Below, piece by piece: positions 1 to 7,887 of a stretch of DNA of 26,388 nt (positions are counted from its first letter, which is position 1; each line of letters begins with the position of its first letter). The notes under the pieces are model-generated. The model was not told the origin of the DNA. It made no database searches and saw nothing but the letters and a program-made list of their open reading frames with translations. Position numbers and translations under genes: made by a program. Source of the DNA: Methylotenera_A sp040387095 (GTDB lineage: Bacteria > Pseudomonadota > Gammaproteobacteria > Burkholderiales > Methylophilaceae); NCBI GenBank assembly GCA_040387095.1, contig JAZKEJ010000162.1, forward strand, positions 1 to 26,388, given 5' to 3'.

Positions 1-251
1 TTGTTATCACCGTATGCGGAAATGCAGCAGGCGAAACTTGTCCTGCATATTTAGGCAAAGCTGTAAAAGCGCATTGGGGCGTAGATGACCCCGCAAAAGC
101 GAGTGGCACAGATGCTGAGATTAACGCTGCTTTTGAAAAGGCTTATTCAATACTACGTAAAAGGATTGAAGCTTTTTTAAAGCTGGATTTAGATCCCAAC
201 ATGGGTAAAGACATGCTAGCAAAGCAGTTGCAACTTATTGGTCAACTTTAA
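1..251 (+). CDS. arsC: Arsenate reductase, thioredoxin-coupled (LMW-phosphatase type), C-terminal fragment
   Basis: The reading frame is already open at base 3 and runs to TAA at 249-251, so only the last 82 residues are present. It begins VITVCGNAAGETCP and continues with AHWGVDDPA. This matches the C-terminal half of the ArsC family built on the low-molecular-weight tyrosine phosphatase fold, where two redox cysteines (here separated by seven residues) relay electrons to thioredoxin after arsenate reduction, followed by the HWG(F/V)xDPA segment. The catalytic CX5R loop would lie upstream, outside the window. The role in the cytoplasm is reduction of arsenate to arsenite for export. The gene converges on trhO. 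No other ars gene is visible here, so its operon must lie to the left. The family call is good; the exact subfamily is less certain. Confidence 0.8.
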   Translation, partial: VITVCGNAAGETCPAYLGKAVKAHWGVDDPAKASGTDAEINAAFEKAYSILRKRIEAFLKLDLDPNMGKDMLAKQLQLIGQL

Positions 252-340
252 CGTTATCTACACATCAAAATTAGGTACTAGAAGTTATTTTGTATGCGTA
301 GACAGGTATTTTCAAATAAAAAATAAACTTAAATGAGGAA

Positions 341-1309
341 TTATTTGATTTGTTTCTCACCAATATGCGCTTCGCCGCGTTGTTTGGCTAAAATCACTTG
401 CTTCTGCCTTTCGGTTAAACTGGCGCGCTTTTCTTCAGATATGGTGTTGTAACAATAGGGGCAAGAAATGCCTGGTGTGTATTCTGTACTTTGCATTTCT
501 GCTGGTGAAAGTGGATGACGGCAGGCATAACACTGGTCGAATTCGCCTACTTCCAAATTATGTTTAACCGCTACGCGCTGGTCAAAAACAAAGCATTCAC
601 CTTGCCATAAACTTTCTGCTTCTGGCACTAACTCAAGGTATTTTAAAATGCCGCCCTGCAAGTGGTAAACCTCTTCAAAGCCTTGATCCATCATATAGCT
701 ACTGGCTTTTTCGCAGCGAATTCCACCCGTGCAAAACATGGCGACTTTTTTGTGTTTGGTTTTATCCAGATTGTTGGCCACATATTCTGGAAACTCCCGA
801 AAGGTCGTTGTTTTTGGATCTATCGCACCTTTGAATGTGCCAATATCCACTTCGTAATCGTTACGCGTATCAATCAAAATCACGTCAGGATCACTGATTA
901 ATGCATTCCAATCCTCTGGTTTTACATAGGTGCCGACTTGTTTGGTCGGGCTTACGCCTGCGACGCCCAGCGTCACGATTTCTTTTTTCAGTTTTACTTT
1001 CATCCGGTAAAACGGATGCTCATCAGCGAACGATTCCTTGTGTTCCAAATCCGCAAATTTGCCTTCAAAAACAATATCTGATTTGAAAAAATGCAGTACT
1101 TTTTGAATGTCGTCAGGCAAGCCAGCAATCGTACCGTTGATGCCTTCACTTGCCAGCAATATCGTGCCTTTAATACGATGCGTTTCGCAAGCAGCATGAA
1201 TTGGCGCTTGCAGGTCTGCGTAATTGGGCAGGCTGACAAATTTATATAATGCCGCTGTTAGGTATTTTTGCAGGGTATGGGGGTTTGGATTGGTGTTGAA
1301 TACTGACAT
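341..1309 (-). CDS. trhO: tRNA uridine(34) hydroxylase, rhodanese-domain protein (TrhO/YceA family)
   Basis: The product is 322 aa. The N-terminal acylphosphatase-like domain contains KGTILLASEGINGTIAG. A rhodanese domain follows, with the active-site loop CTGGIRCEK and the preceding DTRNDYE motif. The C-terminal tail holds two CX2C pairs (CYAC and CPYC) that look like a small metal-binding element found in the longer members of the family. In studied members TrhO hydroxylates U34 of certain tRNAs as the first step to 5-(carboxy)methoxyuridine. I start at the ATG at 1309. The frame extends five codons further to a TTG at 1324, but no Shine-Dalgarno sequence favours it and the family normally begins near the MSVFN position. 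The gene lies 48 bp downstream of fhcC on the same strand with no obvious terminator between, so read-through from the fhc operon is possible. Confidence 0.9.
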   Translation of the reverse strand: MSVFNTNPNPHTLQKYLTAALYKFVSLPNYADLQAPIHAACETHRIKGTILLASEGINGTIAGLPDDIQKVLHFFKSDIVFEGKFADLEHKESFADEHPFYRMKVKLKKEIVTLGVAGVSPTKQVGTYVKPEDWNALISDPDVILIDTRNDYEVDIGTFKGAIDPKTTTFREFPEYVANNLDKTKHKKVAMFCTGGIRCEKASSYMMDQGFEEVYHLQGGILKYLELVPEAESLWQGECFVFDQRVAVKHNLEVGEFDQCYACRHPLSPAEMQSTEYTPGISCPYCYNTISEEKRASLTERQKQVILAKQRGEAHIGEKQIK

Positions 1310-1357
1310 GGTAGCGCACAACAATTACTAAAAAAGCTATTTTAACACCGAGCATAA

Positions 1358-2044
1358 CTAAGCTGAAACATCCTCACTACAAATAAGAATTTCGCCATTA
1401 CCATTGCAAGCTAAATCGCCGGCAAAGCGTTGTACACGCAAGCTGGAAATATTTTTAAACTTGGTTGGTAATGCCTGAAACGATTTAAGAAGCAGTGCTA
1501 AAAATGGCAGGTTGTGTGTGCCGCAATCTTGTATGGTGGCATGCAATTTAGGCGTCTGTGTAAGTAAAATCGTGCCGCGTTTCATGGTAAATCCTACGTA
1601 GTTACCCACACTTCCAAAAACGCCAATGGTGCCAGCAATCAAACGGCTGCCGCAATAATCGCCAGCGTTGCCATCAATTAAAATCAAGCCGCGACGCATT
1701 TTGTCGCCAACACGACAGTTGGCATTGCCATGGCAAATGATGCTACCGCCAAGCATCTGGCTACCCAAAAAATCCCCGCAATCACCTTCAATGCTGATTT
1801 GCCCGTACGTCATTTGATAGCCAATACAATGCAGTTGCATGTTGGTGTTTCTGAAAATAATATGGTTGATGTCTGTGCCGGAAATATCAAAATAGTCACC
1901 GATTTTTGCTGAGTTTTTAGTGTTTAGCAAGCTGAGGTTTTCAATTTTCTCAGCCGTTAAATTGGCTAAATTGTTCGACGTTAAACGCCGGCAATCAATC
2001 GAATGCGTAAAACTATCCTTAAGTGTGAAAGTCAGTGCACTCAT
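1358..2044 (-). CDS. fhcC: Formyltransferase/hydrolase complex subunit C (FwdC-like)
   Basis: The product is 228 aa. The middle of the protein is a regular series of short Gly-Asp/Gly-Asn turns (GDYFDISG, GDCGDFLGSQMLGG, GNANCRVGDKMRRG, GNAGDYCGSRLIAGT, GSVGNYVGFTMKRGT). This is the right-handed beta-helix fold shared by archaeal FwdC and the C-terminal domain of glutamate synthase. In bacteria FhcC is a structural subunit of the cytoplasmic Fhc complex, which hydrolyses formyl-methanofuran-type cofactor to formate. Its ATG overlaps the fhcD stop (ATGA, 2044-2041), so the two are translationally coupled. It is the last gene of the fhcBADC operon. Confidence 0.94.
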   Translation of the reverse strand: MSALTFTLKDSFTHSIDCRRLTSNNLANLTAEKIENLSLLNTKNSAKIGDYFDISGTDINHIIFRNTNMQLHCIGYQMTYGQISIEGDCGDFLGSQMLGGSIICHGNANCRVGDKMRRGLILIDGNAGDYCGSRLIAGTIGVFGSVGNYVGFTMKRGTILLTQTPKLHATIQDCGTHNLPFLALLLKSFQALPTKFKNISSLRVQRFAGDLACNGNGEILICSEDVSA

Positions 2045-2958
2045 GCTGCCGGTTTACCCATAATTTCATGCAATTTAAAATGATGCGGACCTAATTTCTC
2101 GCCATAATTGCCTGCTGATATGCGCTTGACGCCGCTGCCTGCGCCTAAATCACAAATGGCCTGAATCCCAACACGCATGGAAGTGGCAATGTCTTCAAAT
2201 GTCAGCCCGTCAATCACGATTTCCATCACGCTTTCAATATCATCACTTAACTCACTATTGACTAGGCCTTTTAATGTGGGGCAAAACGCATCGTTAGTTG
2301 AAGCGAACATTTTGGGATATTTGCTACCAACTTTAGAACCTGACCTGACCACTCCGCCGGGAAATGGCATGATGACGTTTGGTATTTTTTTCATTGCTTC
2401 AATCGCCGTTTCTGCGGCGTGCAAAGCCGCAGGTTGTGAAGTGGCCAAAATCAAAAAGTTACCGCCGCCAATCGCGCGCACCATGCCAGTGGTTTCTTGT
2501 GTAAGAAACTCGCCATCCATCACTGGGATGCGCCAATATCTTTTGCCGCTAATTAATTTTGAAGTCTGATAACCATCGCCAAAGTAACGCAAATTTTTGC
2601 CTAAATTGATTTGGTCTACTTCTAAACCTGCTTCAATCCCCGCAAACGCTGCAGCGGTAGGGCAGGTGAGAATACATTGCCCCATGCGGGTTTCCAGCTG
2701 TTGCATCAGTACTTTACTGCCCATAGCGAACATCAAAATACTCATACCAGGTCTGCCATCTGGCGTTTCGTCGCCAGATAATTCGCGTTCAATACCTGCT
2801 TCAACACCACAGCCAATCACGCTGGTCGCAAATCCTGTCATGGCGTTAGCCGCGTGATAAGCCCATTTGAGATTTTGCGCAGTAATGATGACGCGCGTTC
2901 CACGCATATTGAATGCTTCGGCGAAAGTGTCATCAATTTTAATGGAGTTAATAATCAT
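2041..2958 (-). CDS. fhcD: Formylmethanofuran:H4MPT formyltransferase, subunit D of the Fhc complex
   Basis: The product is 305 aa, matching the usual Ftr/FhcD length. It begins MIINSIKIDDTFAEAFNMRGTRVIITA, a hallmark of this family, and continues with GCGVEAGIE, ETPDGRPG and FPGGVVRSGSKVGSKYP. It transfers the formyl group between tetrahydromethanopterin and the methanofuran analogue in the cytoplasm; in methylotrophs this runs in the direction of formate production. The frame is open a further 21 codons upstream, to position 3021, but that extension lies inside the end of fhcA and has no family counterpart. I therefore use the ATG at 2958, 10 bp after the fhcA stop codon. The stop overlaps the fhcC start. 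Confidence 0.95.
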   Translation of the reverse strand: MIINSIKIDDTFAEAFNMRGTRVIITAQNLKWAYHAANAMTGFATSVIGCGVEAGIERELSGDETPDGRPGMSILMFAMGSKVLMQQLETRMGQCILTCPTAAAFAGIEAGLEVDQINLGKNLRYFGDGYQTSKLISGKRYWRIPVMDGEFLTQETTGMVRAIGGGNFLILATSQPAALHAAETAIEAMKKIPNVIMPFPGGVVRSGSKVGSKYPKMFASTNDAFCPTLKGLVNSELSDDIESVMEIVIDGLTFEDIATSMRVGIQAICDLGAGSGVKRISAGNYGEKLGPHHFKLHEIMGKPAA

Positions 2959-2968
2959 GTTTACGCGA

Positions 2969-4630
2969 TTAACTGGTCTGGTTGATAATGCCACCACGAC
3001 CATCTTCTGCGATCTCATCATTGGATATTTTAAAGTTATCTAATTGAATCGTATGATATTTATCAAAATATTGTTTTAAGCCTTGTTCTACACCAATATC
3101 AAATTCAGGTTTGGCAGTATGCGTTTTACCCCAAACCACTTTAATCACTTTGCCGTCTTTTACAACGAGTTCACCATCTTTAAATACATAGTCAGGCTTG
3201 GCAAACATGGCTTCTCTGTCAGGCTGATCAGTGTAAATCGTGATATCCGCCGCAGCGCCCACACCTAAATGGCCGCGGCCATTCAAGCCGATTAATTTAG
3301 CTGCGCCAGCGCGCGTCATAATGGCGATTTCATACAATGAATATTCGCGATTTAAACTGGTTAAGTTGCTCATCGCCTGCGCATCCAAGTTAAGCTTTGC
3401 AAAAGCTTCATTTCTGAAATTTTTATCCATTAATAATCGAATCAAATGCGGATAGCTGGTAAATGGCGCACCATTCGGGTGGTCAGTTGTCAAGAAAATG
3501 CGCCACGGATCTTCAACCGACAGGAATATCTCCAAGCCAATTGCCCATTGCAGCGCGTTTACATAATTCTGGTCGCGATATTTAAATGGCACCACGCCAC
3601 AACCTGCATCGCATTCAATATCCATAATGACCGATTTTTTTGGGTTGGCGTATTTGGCATTTAAATGTTGCATCATGCTATCGCCCGATGCAGTCACGGT
3701 CTGACCGAATAAGATCTGCCCGACATCCGCAGTAATATGTTTGTTTTTATTCAGCGCTTCCGAAATCTGCGCCGCTGCAGAGGAGAATTTTTTGTCACCT
3801 TCCGTGCCGTAACTGTGGAATTGAATGTGCGTTAAATGCATGGGCACGCCGTCAGATGCAGTCATGGTATTAAGAGTAGTTTCGAAGTTTCCAGCTGCGC
3901 CAAGGTTGTTGCAATGCACATGCAACGGCTTAGCAATGCCAAGCTGCTGCACTGCGGTGCTTAAGCTTTTTAGAATTTGACGCGGCGAAACTTGATAGTA
4001 GCTATGATTTTCATCCAGATTTAAGCGGCGCTGATTGAATTTAAAAGCCGAAATTCCGCCTGGATTCACGACTTTGATGCCAATCGCTTGCGTGGCATGT
4101 AACGTCCAAGCCACATAGTCGTTAATCGCTTTTTGCTCGGCATTATTGCTTAACAAACGCAAAAAGTAATCATCATTGCCCAACATGGCATAACCGCCTT
4201 TGTCTATCATAGGCGTGTCGGCCATTTCCAGATGCGCCTGGCGGGCATTGATCGGCAAAAGCGCCGGCTCAAAAGCTGCGGTATAACCCATTTCAATGTA
4301 TCTAAAACCAGTGTCTGCGGTATTTGGCGTCGCATGATGACTACAATTTGGGGTGCAAATATGCGCTTCAGGTTCTGTGTAGCGCTTGGTTTCTTGAAAC
4401 TCTGGCAACATCATGCGCGCGATATTCACCTTACCGCCACCAATATGGCTATGCATATCAATCGCACCAGACATGACGATTTTGCCTGTTAACTCAAATG
4501 TTTGGTGGATTTTTTCTGTACTGGATGGCTTGGCGACAATTTTGCCGTCACGAATATAGATATCCTGCACAACACCATCTACGCCGATAACGGGGCAATA
4601 GAGTCTGCCATTTTTTAAAAGCGTCATCAT
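2969..4630 (-). CDS. fhcA: Formyltransferase/hydrolase complex subunit A (amidohydrolase)
   Basis: The product is 553 aa, an amidohydrolase-superfamily protein of the FwdA/FhcA family. The N-terminal half of the small beta domain is followed by GAIDMHSHIGGG, giving the metal-binding His60-X-His62. Later come IGIKVVNPGG (likely the carboxylated bridging lysine), HVHCNNLG, MHLTHIQFHSYG and TTDHPNG (the aspartate-containing metal site), and a C-terminal ADITIYTDQPD strand closing the beta domain. The subunit hydrolyses the formylated methanofuran analogue to formate. The ATG at 4630 overlaps the fhcB stop (ATGA); a second ATG immediately follows and could equally be used. It is the second gene of the operon. 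Confidence 0.95.
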   Translation of the reverse strand: MMTLLKNGRLYCPVIGVDGVVQDIYIRDGKIVAKPSSTEKIHQTFELTGKIVMSGAIDMHSHIGGGKVNIARMMLPEFQETKRYTEPEAHICTPNCSHHATPNTADTGFRYIEMGYTAAFEPALLPINARQAHLEMADTPMIDKGGYAMLGNDDYFLRLLSNNAEQKAINDYVAWTLHATQAIGIKVVNPGGISAFKFNQRRLNLDENHSYYQVSPRQILKSLSTAVQQLGIAKPLHVHCNNLGAAGNFETTLNTMTASDGVPMHLTHIQFHSYGTEGDKKFSSAAAQISEALNKNKHITADVGQILFGQTVTASGDSMMQHLNAKYANPKKSVIMDIECDAGCGVVPFKYRDQNYVNALQWAIGLEIFLSVEDPWRIFLTTDHPNGAPFTSYPHLIRLLMDKNFRNEAFAKLNLDAQAMSNLTSLNREYSLYEIAIMTRAGAAKLIGLNGRGHLGVGAAADITIYTDQPDREAMFAKPDYVFKDGELVVKDGKVIKVVWGKTHTAKPEFDIGVEQGLKQYFDKYHTIQLDNFKISNDEIAEDGRGGIINQTS

Positions 4631-5868
4631 TGCAGTAAAACCTCAATCTGACGCACAACTTCGTTTAACGTTGGCAAGTTATTCTGACGCACTTTTTTTA
4701 ATGGCAGAATCACAGCCGAATCGACTCTGAATAATGTACCGCTGCAATCTAAACCCGGCGTGGCAATGGGGATAAAAACATCAGGTATTTGTTCGAATCT
4801 TGTGTTGGTGTTGCCTAAAACAATCAAGGGAAAATCTGTTTTTGAAGGTAGTTTTTTTGCATTAAAACTATTAATCCAAACTGTTGCATCATGATCGGTT
4901 TTATCATCATTTAAGCTATAACCGCTTAACCAGGTATTGGCGTTATTGGCCGATGTATCGCCGTCACTGCCACCTAATGATAAGCCTGCTGCGCGACTTC
5001 CCTGACCATTCAATAATGCGACGATTTCTGTCATGCTTTGAATCGTTAATTCCGCATGCAGATAATCTAAATCTTTCGCAATCCATGCAAGCACAGCGTA
5101 TTTCGCTTGTTTTAACCGATCAGCTATTGCAATGAATGCACTGATATTAATACCAGCCACCGTTTGCGCTTTGAGTTTTTTACCGGAGATTAAAGCGCGT
5201 AAAACTGCCAATATTTCAGGCAAATCCGATTTGCTGCAATTGACAGAAATCGGCTGTCTGCCATCCGGTGAAACACCTGAGTTGGTATTAAGATTTTCGC
5301 CGATGTAAATCACTTGACGTTTAGATCCATCAGTAAACATGGCATCGCTTTGCTGATTACTTAACCATATAAAACGCTCAAAAAATCGCGTATTGTGCGA
5401 AACAATATCGGTGCCTATACAAACGATTACATCCGCACGATTCTTGACTTCAGTCAGCGTAGTTGTCTGCCAGCCCGAACTTTGCAGCACAGCCATATTA
5501 CGCGCCATACTTTGTGAATTGATGTGTTTTAAACTGCCTTGGGTTTTATTCGCCAAATTATAAATGGCCCGAAAACCTTGTACATCGGTACTTAAACCCG
5601 CAAATAAAGGTTTTTTGCTGGCTTTTAAAATTTTTGCTGCGTGTGCAATAGCTTGTTCAAAAGTGACAGGTTCGCCATTAATTTGAGGCAGATTTTCACG
5701 CAAAGGCTGCTCAAAAAACTCGATGCCTTTTACGCAGCTGGTATTTAACACTTTAAGGTGCGATTGCTTATTTTCAAGCATCATATCGTCGCATAACAAA
5801 CCGCAAGCAGGGCAGGTTGCAATTGTTGTTTTAAGGTTGTCTTGCGCAATGTTGGATGAAATTTCCAT
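4627..5868 (-). CDS. fhcB: Formyltransferase/hydrolase complex subunit B (FwdB-like)
   Basis: The product is 413 aa from the ATG at 5868; the frame extends six codons further to a TTG that I reject for lack of support. It is related to archaeal FwdB/FmdB, the molybdopterin/tungstopterin subunit of formylmethanofuran dehydrogenase. The N-terminus keeps a four-cysteine motif (Cys19, 22, 26 and 45) of the [4Fe-4S] type. Around residues 115-124 the sequence reads HINSQSMARN, whereas my recollection of the archaeal family is Cys/Sec-His-Gly-Pro at the aligned place, so the metal ligand appears to be Ser120. This fits the known idea that bacterial FhcB does not act as a formate dehydrogenase and is mainly structural. 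It is the first gene of the operon; its promoter must lie in 5869-5975. Confidence 0.93.
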   Translation of the reverse strand: MEISSNIAQDNLKTTIATCPACGLLCDDMMLENKQSHLKVLNTSCVKGIEFFEQPLRENLPQINGEPVTFEQAIAHAAKILKASKKPLFAGLSTDVQGFRAIYNLANKTQGSLKHINSQSMARNMAVLQSSGWQTTTLTEVKNRADVIVCIGTDIVSHNTRFFERFIWLSNQQSDAMFTDGSKRQVIYIGENLNTNSGVSPDGRQPISVNCSKSDLPEILAVLRALISGKKLKAQTVAGINISAFIAIADRLKQAKYAVLAWIAKDLDYLHAELTIQSMTEIVALLNGQGSRAAGLSLGGSDGDTSANNANTWLSGYSLNDDKTDHDATVWINSFNAKKLPSKTDFPLIVLGNTNTRFEQIPDVFIPIATPGLDCSGTLFRVDSAVILPLKKVRQNNLPTLNEVVRQIEVLLQ

Positions 5869-5932
5869 GACGAGATTTTGCCACAATTCGCGCCAAACAG
5901 GCTTTGATTTTCATGCTTTTAACTTTCAGGTG

Positions 5933-5955
5933 TAACCGTTAGAATGCGTTAACCG
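5933..5955. promoter_or_regulatory. Paired TAACCG half-sites between divergent fhcB and DUF2721 gene
   Basis: The divergent spacer contains TAACCG at 5933-5938 and again at 5950-5955, a direct repeat with a 17-bp period. Both halves read CGGTTA on the fhcB strand. The position, between two divergent starts, would suit an operator. There is no independent support, and a 6-bp repeat in a 107-bp spacer can arise by chance. Confidence 0.25.
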
Positions 5956-5975
5956 AATTTAAAAAGCAAAAAATC

Positions 5976-6419
5976 ATGCAAATTATTGCCGAAAACTTAA
6001 CCAACGTCGCTCATGTCATTCAATTGGCGGTCGCGCCAGTGTTCCTGTTAACTGGTATCGGCGCCATTTTAAGCGTGTTAACTGGCAGGCTTGGACGATT
6101 AGTCGACCGTTTTCGCGTATTAAATGAAACCGAAACTAGATTGCCCAAAAAACAATCGCGCGAGCTATCGATATTAACGGTTCGCGCGACGTGGGTGCAT
6201 TGGGCGATTACGCTTTGCACCGCGTCTGCGCTATTCGTTTCGCTGGTGATTGGCGCTTTATTTGTAGGCGCAGTCATTGGCACCAATCCATCGCGCATCG
6301 TATCTATCTTATTTATTGTCGCGATGGCTAGCTTAATCATTGGTTTAGGCTGCTTTTTACGCGAAATATCGCTATCAGTGCATATTTTTGATTTGAGTAA
6401 AGATAACGCGCAAAAATAA
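5976..6419 (+). CDS. DUF2721-type integral membrane protein
   Basis: The product is 147 aa. It has a hydrophobic segment at about residues 16-38 (IQLAVAPVFLLTGIGAIL). A basic stretch with the pattern RLGRLVDRFRVLNE follows at about 43-56. Two more membrane segments lie at about 77-100 and 106-130. The conserved GxGxxLSxxxxRxxRxxDRxR-type motif after the first membrane span is what identifies the DUF2721 family as I know it. No biochemical function is established for that family, and I do not assign one. The gene is divergent from fhcB and ends directly before a strong terminator. Ribosome binding is not evident; only an A-rich stretch (AAAAAGCAAAAAATC) precedes the ATG. Confidence 0.75.
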   Translation: MQIIAENLTNVAHVIQLAVAPVFLLTGIGAILSVLTGRLGRLVDRFRVLNETETRLPKKQSRELSILTVRATWVHWAITLCTASALFVSLVIGALFVGAVIGTNPSRIVSILFIVAMASLIIGLGCFLREISLSVHIFDLSKDNAQK

Positions 6420-6420
6420 A

Positions 6421-6447
6421 AAAAGGGGGCTTAAGCCCCCTTTTTTT
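6421..6447. terminator. Bidirectional intrinsic terminator
   Basis: A perfect palindrome, GGGGGCTT/AAGCCCCC at 6425-6440, is flanked by an A-run on the left and seven Ts on the right, so it works as a hairpin plus T-tract on both strands. It sits between the end of the DUF2721 gene (plus) and the end of the small exported protein gene (minus), and would terminate both. Confidence 0.92.
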
Positions 6448-6482
6448 AACTATTAATATTTACTAACAAAAAAAGTTAACGG

Positions 6483-6788
6483 TTATTTTTTACCACATTT
6501 TGCTGGTTTAGCAGATTCAATTTCTTTCACCACTCCTTTATTGTGTTCTACCTCAACACAGGAACCAACCACTAATGGACCATGATCGTTATCAACTTCT
6601 GTTTTATCCGTTACCTCAACCTGCTGGCCGCTGACTACCCAAATGCCAGGGTTTTCAGTTGGGCGGCTTTCAATTGTGCCGTAAAATTCTTCGTCAGCAA
6701 AAGCTGGACTACTCAATGCGAAGCAACTGGCAACTATTAACAAACCTGATTTTAATGAAAAAAGTGAATTGTTTTTTGTCATACTCAT
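6483..6788 (-). CDS. Small exported protein, DUF5666-like
   Basis: The product is 101 aa. A clear Sec signal peptide has a basic start (MSMTKNNSLFSLKSG), a hydrophobic core (LLIVASCFALSS) and an AFA-DEE cleavage site near residue 31/32. The mature part, about 70 aa, contains FYGTIESRP, GIWVVSGQQVEVTDKTEVD, and PLVVGSCVEVEHNKGVVKEIES. This is the compact beta-barrel pattern of DUF5666-type periplasmic proteins: a GxxxGxWxVxG strand, a T-x-I/V strand, and a GxxVEVE strand. Two cysteines remain in the mature protein (SCVEV and KCGKK) and could form a disulphide. AGGAG at 6799-6795 lies six bases before the first ATG and supports this start over the ATG two codons later. Function unknown. Confidence 0.75.
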   Translation of the reverse strand: MSMTKNNSLFSLKSGLLIVASCFALSSPAFADEEFYGTIESRPTENPGIWVVSGQQVEVTDKTEVDNDHGPLVVGSCVEVEHNKGVVKEIESAKPAKCGKK

Positions 6789-6794
6789 ATCGTT

Positions 6795-6799
6795 CTCCT
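6795..6799 (-). promoter_or_regulatory. Ribosome binding site of the small exported protein gene
   Basis: AGGAG on the minus strand lies six bases before the ATG at 6788. It is the strongest Shine-Dalgarno sequence I saw in the left half of the window and fixes the start of this gene. Confidence 0.8.
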
Positions 6800-7077
6800 A
6801 AGGTTGCAAAAAATAATCAGTTTTCAGCTTGAAGGCTGAATTGTATTAAAAATACTAGTTGGCATCATTTAAAGTATGTATAGGATAAGTGCGGATTTTT
6901 TTGTAGGAATAGATGAAATAGACACTAAACAAATTTTATTAATAAAGTTGTTATAAATTAACTTGATGTAGACGTATTGTTCAGCACATTAAATCTCATT
7001 TAAATGCTTATGCTGGCTAATTAATTAAGAAATAATAAGTTGAGAGTTATTATAAAAAACTAACTGATATTTTGTAA
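6800..7077. other. AT-rich intergenic stretch between two minus-strand genes
   Basis: About 280 bases without a supported gene. It contains a small hairpin candidate (TTCAGC at 6823-6828 with GCTGAA at 6835-6840) and a GTATTAAAAATAC mini-palindrome (6843-6855), both in the probable leader or promoter area of the small exported protein gene. No convincing terminator for the FkbM gene and no RNA gene were seen. Confidence 0.5.
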
Positions 7078-7854
7078 TCAATTGGATTTAGGTAGATAAA
7101 TACAATCAAATTCAATAGCATGTGGAAACCTATTTTCACCCAAAGAATATATGCCACTCACTTCAAAACCTTTTGATTTAAATGCACGCAATGAATCATC
7201 AAAAGTTGGCATATGTTTATAAATTGGTGTTACAGACACTTCAGTTTGAACCCCTCGAATCATATTGAGGCAGTTGGTCGCCCCTTCAAAAACATTCAAA
7301 TCAAAGCCTTGAGTATCCATTTTTAAAAATACATTGTTAAATTGCCGCGCTTTTTTAAATTCATCAATCACCTCATCCAATCTTTTGACTTCAACAGTGA
7401 CCTTTTCTTGAATTAAATTGTGATCTTTAAATTCTTTGGTTTCGTTGCTATCAGGCTTAAGGAAGGAGTTGAAAAGACTAGACTTCATAAGATTCAGAGC
7501 CAGAGGTGAGTTTTCTTTACCCAAAGCGTAATCTTGAATAAGCCAATTGGCATCCGATTTTTGCTTCTCTTTGAGCATATTGATGTTATTAGGGTCTGGC
7601 TCAAAAGATATGATTAATCCTTTATAACCAACCTCGTTTCGCAGGAAATAATAGTATTGACCCACATTTGCACCAACATCAAGAATGCAATCAATCTTAT
7701 ATTCTGAAATAATTTTGCTCAAGCGGGTTGCGATGAGAATGTTTCCAAATCTCGCTTTTGAGAATACCAATAATCCACATTGATCTGCTACATAGTCGAT
7801 GACCTTTTTTAAAAAAACCTTCGGCAAGATTGATATGAATAATTTAGGTATCAT
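7078..7854 (-). CDS. FkbM-family SAM-dependent methyltransferase
   Basis: The product is 258 aa. The SAM-binding motif CILDVGANVGQ lies near residue 57. The next strand carries an acidic residue (ISFEPDPNN). The FkbM-type signature FLKMDTQGFDLNVFEGA is followed by VQTEVSVTPIY. FkbM enzymes O-methylate sugars or other hydroxylated small molecules, often in surface polysaccharide or glycan clusters. No such cluster surrounds this gene, so the substrate cannot be inferred. AAGGA eight bases before the ATG (7867-7863) supports the start. The gene and both flanks are clearly more AT-rich than the neighbouring core genes and use many AAA, AAT and TTT codons, which suggests acquisition by transfer. 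Confidence 0.85.
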   Translation of the reverse strand: MIPKLFISILPKVFLKKVIDYVADQCGLLVFSKARFGNILIATRLSKIISEYKIDCILDVGANVGQYYYFLRNEVGYKGLIISFEPDPNNINMLKEKQKSDANWLIQDYALGKENSPLALNLMKSSLFNSFLKPDSNETKEFKDHNLIQEKVTVEVKRLDEVIDEFKKARQFNNVFLKMDTQGFDLNVFEGATNCLNMIRGVQTEVSVTPIYKHMPTFDDSLRAFKSKGFEVSGIYSLGENRFPHAIEFDCIYLPKSN

Positions 7855-7887
7855 TTATTTTATCCTTATATTCAGGGCTTTAAATAA

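Noticed and set aside
252..340. Possible terminator or small RNA between arsC and trhO
   Set aside because: Only a long-loop imperfect pairing (CTACACAT with ATGCGTAG) could be found and no T-tract; not enough to annotate.
2177..2857. Two plus-strand open frames of 130 and 86 codons opposite fhcD
   Set aside because: They lie wholly inside the strongly supported fhcD gene in antisense, have no recognisable motifs, and have no ribosome sites.
6020..6340. 106-codon minus-strand frame inside the DUF2721 gene
   Set aside because: The plus-strand product has clear membrane segments and a family motif and is followed by a strong terminator; the antisense frame has none.
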